This document shows positions 57,998 through 64,000 of a stretch of 64,000 bases of DNA, piece after piece; the stretch's first letter is position 1, and the number at the start of each line of letters is the position of its first letter. The notes beneath the pieces are model-generated. The model made no database searches. It had not been told where the DNA came from and saw nothing but the letters and a program-made list of their open reading frames with translations. The stretch comes from Aquitalea denitrificans (GTDB lineage: Bacteria; Pseudomonadota; Gammaproteobacteria; Burkholderiales; Chromobacteriaceae): NCBI RefSeq assembly GCF_009856625.1, contig NZ_CP047241.1, forward strand, positions 992,001 to 1,056,000, given 5' to 3'. Position numbers and translations under genes: made by a program.

Positions 57998-60900
57998 ATG
58001 AGCGCAACTGATCAGAGTACCGGGAAACCTACTTCCTCTCGCCGACCTGCACGCTGGCGGCGCTGGCTGGCCGGCATTGCCGCCATCCTGCTGTTGCTGT
58101 GGGGGTTTCTGGCTGGTATCGCGCCGGGCATTGTCCAGAGCCAGGCGGCTAAATGGGCAGCCGGTATCGGCCGCAAGCTGACGTTGGGAGAGGTATCCAT
58201 CAATCCCTGGCGCATGGCCGTGGAAGTACGTCAGTTACAGCTGGCCGAAGGCCAGGGTGCGCCGCTGTTTGCCGCGGATCGGGTGTATGTGAATCTGGAC
58301 CCCTCAGCCTTGCTGCTGGGGCGTTGGCAATTGTCGGAATTCAGCGTTGATGTCCCGAAGGTATGGGTACAGCGTAACGCCCAAGGCCAGTGGAACTGGG
58401 CGCGCTTCATCAGTGATGCCAGCGGCCCGGCCCAGCCTAAAAAAGACGATGGTTCGCCGACCAAATTCCTGCTCCAGGCATTGAACATCCGCAATGGCCA
58501 GGTCATGTTTCAGGACCGGCTGGCCGGTACTGACAGCTTCAAGGTTTCGCCGCTGAATCTGGCGCTGACCGATCTCACCACCTTGCCCGAAGCCGGTGGC
58601 TATCGCCTGCATGCGGCCCTGGGCGACGGTACGCAACTGGACTGGAAAGGCAGCCTGCAATTGCAGCCCTTGCAATCGAGTGGCACCGCCAGCATTCGTG
58701 GTTTTACCCTGGCCAGCATCTGGGAATACGTTAAACCGCATTTCAATATTGCCAAGCCGCAAGGCACGCTGTCGGTACAGGCCAGCTACCAGTTCGACCT
58801 GAAAGGCAAGCAGCCGCAGTTGCAGATCAGCCCCTTCAGCGCCGAACTGAAGGGCTTGCAGATGCAGGCTCCCGGTACGCAGCATCGCTTTGTCCTGCCT
58901 TCCTTGCAGCTGAAAGGGGGGCGTTTTGACCTGCAACATAGTCAGTTGAGCCTGCAACAGATCGCGCTGGATGGCGGCAGCCTGGAAGCACAGCGCATGG
59001 CAGACGGTAGTCTGGACTGGCTGGCAGCCCTGCCTGCCAGCAAGGCAGCCGGTGCGGCATCGACCGAAAACAGCAAAGCAGCCCCTTCGCCATGGCAGGT
59101 GAAGGTGGAAGACATCAAGCTGGCCAACTGGCAATACCGCTTTGGCGATGCCGGTTTTGCCACCCCGCTGCAAGTGGCGGCACGCCTGCCGCTGCTGCAC
59201 GCCCGCTTTGAACTCGACCCGAAACGTGGTTTCGCGGTGGACAAGCTGGCTGGCGAGCTGGCTGACATCAAGCTGGGCAATGCCACGCAGCCAGAGAAAA
59301 TCACTCTGGCCAAGCTTAGCGTGCAGCCCTCGCGCATCGTGCAGCAGGGACAATTGCTTGAACCTGGTGCCGTGGAACTGCAAGGCTTGCGGGTGGCGGT
59401 GGAGCGCAACAAGCAAGGGCAGTTGAATCTGGCCCAGCTGTTTGCCCGTGGCAAGACGGCGGCTGCAGCCACCAAACCAGCCGCGCAGCAGGACAAGCCG
59501 GGCTGGCAGCTGCATTACCCCACACTCACCCTGAGTGATGGTGAAATCAGCTGGAACGATTACACCCTGTCGCGTCCGGTAACGGCCAGCTTGCGGGCGC
59601 TCAATGCCCGGGTGGAGAGTCTCGATGCGCAACAATTGGCCGTCACGCTGGATGGCAAGCTGGAGAACGGCCAGTTGCAGGCCGCGCTGCAGCTGGACCC
59701 GGCTACGGCGGCGCTGAAGGGACAGATCAAGGCCGATGGCCTGCCGCTGGTACCGTTTGCGCCTTACGGCCTGTCCACCACCCCGCTGCACATGCGCGGC
59801 GGCCAACTGAATGCGGCGCTGGATGTGGAATCGGCCAGTAAGGGCTGGAAAGTGGCCGGTACTGCCGGCATCAGCAAACTGGCCATCATGGAGCCGGGCG
59901 AAAAGCTGCCGCTGCTGGGCTGGGACAATCTGAAGGTGAATGGCATCAAGGCCCAGAGCACCCCGGCAGTGCCGCTCAGCGTGGCGGTGCAGGATATCCG
60001 GCTGGAAGCCTTGTCAGCGCGGCTGATTCTGGATGCCAAGCGTCAGCTCAACTGGCAGCGCATTTTTGCCGCCAAGCCCAGCTCCGCGCCGACGGCAGCC
60101 GCACCGGCCAAGGCCGCGCCTGCTGCGGCCATGCCGCCAGTGGATATCCGCAGCATTCACCTCAATCGCAGCAAGGTGCAGTTTGCTGACCAGAGCATGA
60201 ACCCCAACTTTGCCACCCAGATGCACCATCTGCGCGGTTCGATTCAGGGCCTGTCCACCCGTCCGGGGCGTACCGGCACCGTGACGCTGGATGGTGATGT
60301 GGACCAGTACGGCGATGTGCGGGTTCGTGGTGCGCTGGCACCGATGGCGGTAACCGACAATACCGACATCACCATGTCATTCCGTAATATTCCGCTCAAC
60401 AACCTCAACCCCTATGCCACCACCTTTGCCGGCTGGCGCATTAACGACGGGCGCTTGACGGTAGATCTGCATTACCTGTTGGAACATCGCCAGATGAAGG
60501 GGCAGAACCGGGTGGTGATCAACACCATTCAGTTGGGGGACGAGGTACCGGACTACAAGGGAACCCACCTGCCGCTGCGACTGGCGGTGGCCTTGCTGGA
60601 GGATAGCGACGGCAAGATCGACCTGGACCTGCCGGTATCCGGCAGCTTGGACGACCCGCAGTTCAGCTATGGCCAGATTGTGCGGAAGGCGCTGGTGAAT
60701 GTGGTGACCAAGGTGGTAACTGCGCCGTTCCGGGCGCTGGGTGCCCTGCTGGGCGGCGAAGGTTTTGACAGCGTGTACTTCATTCCGGGCGAAGCCAGCG
60801 TGGCACCACCGGAGCGCGAGAAGTTGGAAAAGGTGGCCGGCGTCATGGCCAAGCGGCCCAAGATGCAGCTGCAGATAGCCGGCAGCTACGATCCGGATGT

Positions 60901-61321
60901 GGACAGCAAGGAGCTGGCACGGGCGCGTATCGACAGCGCCATTCTGCAAGCAGCCGGACGCAGTCTGCTGCCAGGTGAACCGCTGCCGGTGCCGGATATG
61001 GCAGACCCGGCCATGCTGGATGCCATCAAGACGGTTTATGCGCATGATCTGGGCCGACTCAAGCTGATGTCCCGTACCCTGAACCCAAGTGGACCATCCG
61101 GTGCCGCGTTGGCCAAGCTGCTGCGTGGTGAGCTGATTGCTGCCCAGAAAGTGGACGATGCCGCCTTGCACCTGCTGGCGCGGCAGCGGGCAGAAAATGC
61201 CCGCAAGGTGATGATGCGAATTGACAACACTCTGGCCGATCGCCTCACTGTGGGTGAGCCGGTTAAAACCCGCGCCGAACGGGACGGTGTGGCACTGGGG
61301 ATCAAGCTATCCAGCAAATAG
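57998..61321 (+). CDS. DUF748 AsmA-like envelope protein
   Basis: 1107-residue protein anchored by one N-terminal helix (RWLAGIAAILLLLWGFLAGIAPGIV, 22-46) with a large periplasmic part. It starts with an AsmA-like LTLGEVSINPWRMAVEVRQLQL segment and has repeated beta-rich stretches. The C-terminal DUF748 part contains FRNIPLNNLNPYATTFAGWRINDGRLTVDLHYLLEHRQMKGQNRVVI and GKIDLDLPVSGSLDDPQFSYGQIVRKAL. A last section (VYFIPGEASVAPPEREKLEKVAGVM) resembles the fold of OmpA-like domains. AsmA-type proteins are thought to bridge membranes and move phospholipids; that role here is inference. Monocistronic with a terminator. Confidence 0.88.
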   Translation: MSATDQSTGKPTSSRRPARWRRWLAGIAAILLLLWGFLAGIAPGIVQSQAAKWAAGIGRKLTLGEVSINPWRMAVEVRQLQLAEGQGAPLFAADRVYVNLDPSALLLGRWQLSEFSVDVPKVWVQRNAQGQWNWARFISDASGPAQPKKDDGSPTKFLLQALNIRNGQVMFQDRLAGTDSFKVSPLNLALTDLTTLPEAGGYRLHAALGDGTQLDWKGSLQLQPLQSSGTASIRGFTLASIWEYVKPHFNIAKPQGTLSVQASYQFDLKGKQPQLQISPFSAELKGLQMQAPGTQHRFVLPSLQLKGGRFDLQHSQLSLQQIALDGGSLEAQRMADGSLDWLAALPASKAAGAASTENSKAAPSPWQVKVEDIKLANWQYRFGDAGFATPLQVAARLPLLHARFELDPKRGFAVDKLAGELADIKLGNATQPEKITLAKLSVQPSRIVQQGQLLEPGAVELQGLRVAVERNKQGQLNLAQLFARGKTAAAATKPAAQQDKPGWQLHYPTLTLSDGEISWNDYTLSRPVTASLRALNARVESLDAQQLAVTLDGKLENGQLQAALQLDPATAALKGQIKADGLPLVPFAPYGLSTTPLHMRGGQLNAALDVESASKGWKVAGTAGISKLAIMEPGEKLPLLGWDNLKVNGIKAQSTPAVPLSVAVQDIRLEALSARLILDAKRQLNWQRIFAAKPSSAPTAAAPAKAAPAAAMPPVDIRSIHLNRSKVQFADQSMNPNFATQMHHLRGSIQGLSTRPGRTGTVTLDGDVDQYGDVRVRGALAPMAVTDNTDITMSFRNIPLNNLNPYATTFAGWRINDGRLTVDLHYLLEHRQMKGQNRVVINTIQLGDEVPDYKGTHLPLRLAVALLEDSDGKIDLDLPVSGSLDDPQFSYGQIVRKALVNVVTKVVTAPFRALGALLGGEGFDSVYFIPGEASVAPPEREKLEKVAGVMAKRPKMQLQIAGSYDPDVDSKELARARIDSAILQAAGRSLLPGEPLPVPDMADPAMLDAIKTVYAHDLGRLKLMSRTLNPSGPSGAALAKLLRGELIAAQKVDDAALHLLARQRAENARKVMMRIDNTLADRLTVGEPVKTRAERDGVALGIKLSSK

Positions 61322-61350
61322 TTCCTGAAATGGCTTGATGTCCATCAATA

Positions 61351-61390
61351 AACGGCGTAACTACATATAGTGTAATACGCCGTTTTCTTT
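61351..61390 (+). terminator. Terminator after the DUF748 gene
   Basis: AACGGCGTA (61351-61359) pairs with TACGCCGTT (61376-61384), followed by TTCTTTTG. The 16-nt loop contains a TATA-rich palindrome. Confidence 0.8.
61358..61373. promoter_or_regulatory. Candidate NrdR box upstream of nrdJ
   Basis: TAACTACATATAGTGT matches the NrdR consensus ACACWATATATWGTGT (as I recall it) at 13 of 16 positions. It lies 183 bp before the ribonucleotide reductase start, in the loop of the preceding terminator. NrdR boxes normally occur in pairs; only one is seen here. Confidence 0.4.
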
Positions 61391-61424
61391 TGCCAGATGT
61401 TGTGGCTTGACCGGCTTACTTGAT

Positions 61425-61444
61425 ACACGCTCACCAGAGCGTGT
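61425..61444 (+). other. Hairpin in the nrdJ upstream region
   Basis: ACACGCTC, ACCA loop, GAGCGTGT: a perfect 8-bp stem about 110 bp before the nrdJ start. No T tract follows. Possibly part of the 5' leader. I see no cobalamin riboswitch core around it. Confidence 0.35.
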
Positions 61445-61555
61445 CAAGGTGTGCATTGCCTGGCGAACAGGCGTAGAGTGCATGGATTGCCGAAATGGCA
61501 AGGCTGCAGAAGTCAGGAAAATTCTCAAAAATTTCAGGAAATCGAGGGGCCGGAA

Positions 61556-64000
61556 TGAAGCGTGAAAACAGTGCCGTCATGCTGGAGCAGGATATCTCGC
61601 GCGAGGTATTGCTGGAAAAGTATGCCAAAGGTAATGAACAGAGCGTCAGTGAAGTCAGACAGCGTGTTGCGCGCGCGCTGGCGGCACTGGAGCAGGATCC
61701 GGCCCGTTTCGAGCCGCTGTTCTTTCAGGCATTGGACAATGGTTTCATTCCCGGCGGTCGCATCAATTCCGCTGCGGGCACCGAGTTGCGCGCCACCTTG
61801 ATCAACTGCTTTGTCCAGCCGGTGGGCGACTCCGTCTCCGAACCTTCCAACGGCAAGGCCGGCATTTACGAAGCCCTGTTGCAAGCCGCCGAAACCATGC
61901 GTCGTGGCGGTGGCGTGGGCTACAACTTCTCGCGTATCCGTCCCAAGGGCGCACGGGTAAAAGGCACCAATAGCCGCGCTTCCGGGCCGGTATCGTATAT
62001 GCGGGTGTTCGACCGCAGCTGCGAAACAGTGGAATCCGCCGGTGCCCGCCGTGGTGCGCAAATGGGTGTGCTGGATGTCAGCCATCCGGACGTGGAAGAC
62101 TTCATCCACGCCAAGGACAAGGGCGACCTGCGCAACTTCAATATTTCGGTTGGTGTGTCCGATGACTTCATGCGTGCGGTGGAAGCTGATGCCGAGTGGG
62201 AACTGACCCACAGTGTGGAGCCGGCCACCGACGCCTTCCCCGGCCACTACCAGCGTGCCGACGGCCTGTGGGTATACCGCACCATCCCGGCGCGCGATCT
62301 GTGGCAACAGATCATGGCATCCACCTATGACCACGCCGAGCCGGGCGTGCTGTTCATGTCCAAGATCAACCAGGACAACAACCTGTCCTATTGCGAGGTG
62401 ATTGAATCCACCAACCCCTGCGGCGAACAACCGCTGCCGGATTACGGCTGCTGCGACCTGGGTTCGGTCAATCTCACCAAATACGTGCGTCAACCGTTTG
62501 GTGCCAAGCCCAGCTTTGATTTCAAGGCCTTCGAGAGCGTGGTGCGCATGTCCATCCGCATGCTGGACAATGTGCTGGACCTGACCGTGTGGCCGCTGAA
62601 GGAACAAGAGCGCGAAGCGCAGTCCAAACGCCGCGTCGGCCTGGGCTTCACCGGTCTGGGCGATGCGCTGATCATGCTGAAGATTCGTTACGACAGCGAA
62701 GAAGGCCGTCGTTTTGCCGCGCGCATTTCTGAATCCATGCGCGACTCCGCCTACGACGCCTCGGTGGATCTGGCCATCGAGAAGGGTGCCTTCCCGCTGT
62801 TTGATGCCGACAAATACCTGGCCGAACCGCATTGCGCCAGCCGCCTGCCGGACAGCATCAAGGCCCGTATCCGCAAGCACGGCATCCGCAACTCGCACCT
62901 GCTGTCGATTGCCCCTACCGGCACCATTTCGCTGGCCTTTGCCGACAATGCCAGCAACGGTATCGAACCGCCGTTCTCCTGGTTCTACACCCGCAAGAAG
63001 CGCATGGCTGATGGCTCTACTCAGGAATATCTGGTGGAAGACCACGCCTATCGCGTCTACCGCATGCAGGGTGGCGACACCCAGGCGCTGCCGGACTACT
63101 TTGTCTCGGCGCTGGAAATGAGCGCGCTGGACCATATGCGCATGGTGGCCGCCGTGGCGCCATATATCGACACTGCCATCTCCAAAACGGTGAATGTGCC
63201 AGCGGATTACCCGTTTGCCGATTTCGAAAGCCTGTATCTGGAAGCCTGGCGCAATGGCCTGAAAGGCATTACCACTTACCGCCCCAACAGCGTGCTGGGT
63301 TCGGTATTGTCTATCGAGCCGGCAAAGGAAAGTGCCAAGGAAGCCCCGCAAGACCTGTCCGCCAGCCAGGATGGCGACCCGGACCGCCGCATCACCCTGA
63401 ATACCGCGCCCAGCCCGGCGCTGGCCAGCCTGAAGTGGCCGAACCGGCCCAAGCTGAAAGAAGGCAACCCCTCCTGGACCTATATGGTGGAAGGCCCGGC
63501 GGGTGACTTTGCCGTGGTGGTGGGCCATGTGGAAAACGGCCGCATCACGCCGTTTGAGTGCTGGGTGAATGCCACCGAAGAACAGCGTGGCCTGGGCGCG
63601 ATTGCCAAGACGCTGTCGATGGACATGCGCTGCCGCGACCATGCCTGGCTGTCGGCCAAGCTGGAAGCTTTGTCGCATACCAATGGCGACAAGCGCTATG
63701 TGTTTGAACTGGGTGAACGCACCGTGTATGCCACTTCGGCCGCTGCGGCGCTGGGTCAGGTGGTGCGTCATCGCGTGGAGCAGCTGGGCGCACTGACCGC
63801 CGACCAGCACGAACCCACCCCGGTGATGGATGCGCTGTTTGCCCGCAAGGAACCCAAATCCGGCACCGACGGTACCATGAGCTGGTCGGTGGATGTGGCC
63901 AATCCGCAAACCGGTGACGATTTCGTGCTCTTCCTGAAAGAGCTGGTGCTACCCAATGGCCAGCGCCGCCCGTATTCGGTGTGGCTGGCCGGCAATTATC
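61556..64000 (+). CDS. nrdJ: Adenosylcobalamin-dependent (class II) ribonucleotide reductase, 3' truncated by window
   Basis: 815 residues visible, running off the right edge. It makes deoxyribonucleotides with a B12-derived thiyl radical and does not need oxygen. Seen: FIPGGRINSAAGTELRATLINCFVQPV (first redox Cys), RRGGGVGYNFSRIRP, ESTNPCGEQPLPDYGCCDLGSVNLTKY (radical Cys and partner), RRVGLGFTGLGDAL and SIAPTGTISL. A TSCPD-type C-terminal region (about 640-720: SWTYMVEGPAG...ITPFECWVNATEEQRGLG) is typical of class II enzymes. GAGGGG lies 5 nt before the ATG at 61556. A long frame on the other strand over the same region is a shadow. The final Cys-rich tail is beyond the window. Confidence 0.95.

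Noticed and set aside
61390..61555. Cobalamin riboswitch before the B12-dependent reductase
   Set aside because: No B12-box-like core or multi-helix layout in the ~165 bp; only a simple 8-bp hairpin.
61534..63909. 791-residue open frame on the minus strand
   Set aside because: It is antisense to nrdJ. The plus frame has unmistakable ribonucleotide reductase motifs; the minus frame gives a His/Gly-rich product without any domain, a typical shadow in GC-rich DNA.
1..64000. CRISPR arrays, tRNA and rRNA genes
   Set aside because: No short regularly spaced repeats with unique spacers and no recognisable tRNA or rRNA sequence were seen by reading; a covariance-model scan could still be run.

Overview
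The window is high-GC and densely coded. It looks like a betaproteobacterium of the order Neisseriales, probably Chromobacteriaceae (Aquitalea/Chromobacterium-like). The grounds are the housekeeping order aroA / cmk-rpsA-ihfB-lapA-lapB-pyrF-ugd-hldA-hldD-cysM, an EF-P with Arg32 next to the arginine rhamnosyltransferase EarP, and a class II (B12-dependent) ribonucleotide reductase. The genus is inferred from gene content, not from a search.

Region 1 (1-20273, minus strand) is a type VI secretion locus read right to left: tssB-tssC-tssA-tssF-tssG-tssJ-tssE-tssK-tssL, an OmpA-domain membrane protein in the place usual for tssM, hcp, vgrG and a DUF4123 adaptor. Downstream come an AT-rich secreted protein, three tandem DUF3304-like immunity lipoproteins, a Tle1-type (DUF2235) phospholipase effector and the start of a membrane protein. 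The immunity genes form an array with an exact 635-bp period. The effector begins with the same ~40-residue module as the immunity proteins, as if a partial fourth repeat had been fused to it. This is the most unusual structure in the window. Neither tssM nor tssH/clpV is present.

Region 2 (20274-24568) holds a MITE-like repeat, a putrescine-type oxidase with its XRE-cupin regulator, a YciH/SUI1 factor and a short-chain dehydrogenase.

Region 3 (24458-35073) is for sugar use: a GPH symporter plus GH3 beta-glucosidase operon, and a complete fructose PTS operon (fruB-fruK-fruA) divergent from a LacI-type fruR. Two near-identical operators sit in the fru divergent region.

Region 4 (35152-38789) has a LysR regulator divergent from a DHA2 exporter, cytochrome b561 and a MazG-like pyrophosphatase.

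Region 5 (38851-50061) is the core cluster: aroA on the minus strand, then cmk, rpsA, ihfB, lapA, lapB, pyrF, ugd, hldA, hldD and cysM on the plus strand. It links translation, nucleotide synthesis and LPS/heptose supply.

Region 6 (50103-64000) holds an AT-rich hydrolase-like lipoprotein, an adc-bdhA-patatin operon suggesting ketone-body/PHB metabolism, zapE, a DinB-like protein, efp with earP, a 1107-residue DUF748 envelope protein and a class II ribonucleotide reductase (nrdJ) cut by the window end. Its upstream region contains a candidate NrdR box inside a terminator loop. No rRNA, tRNA, CRISPR array or complete insertion sequence was seen.
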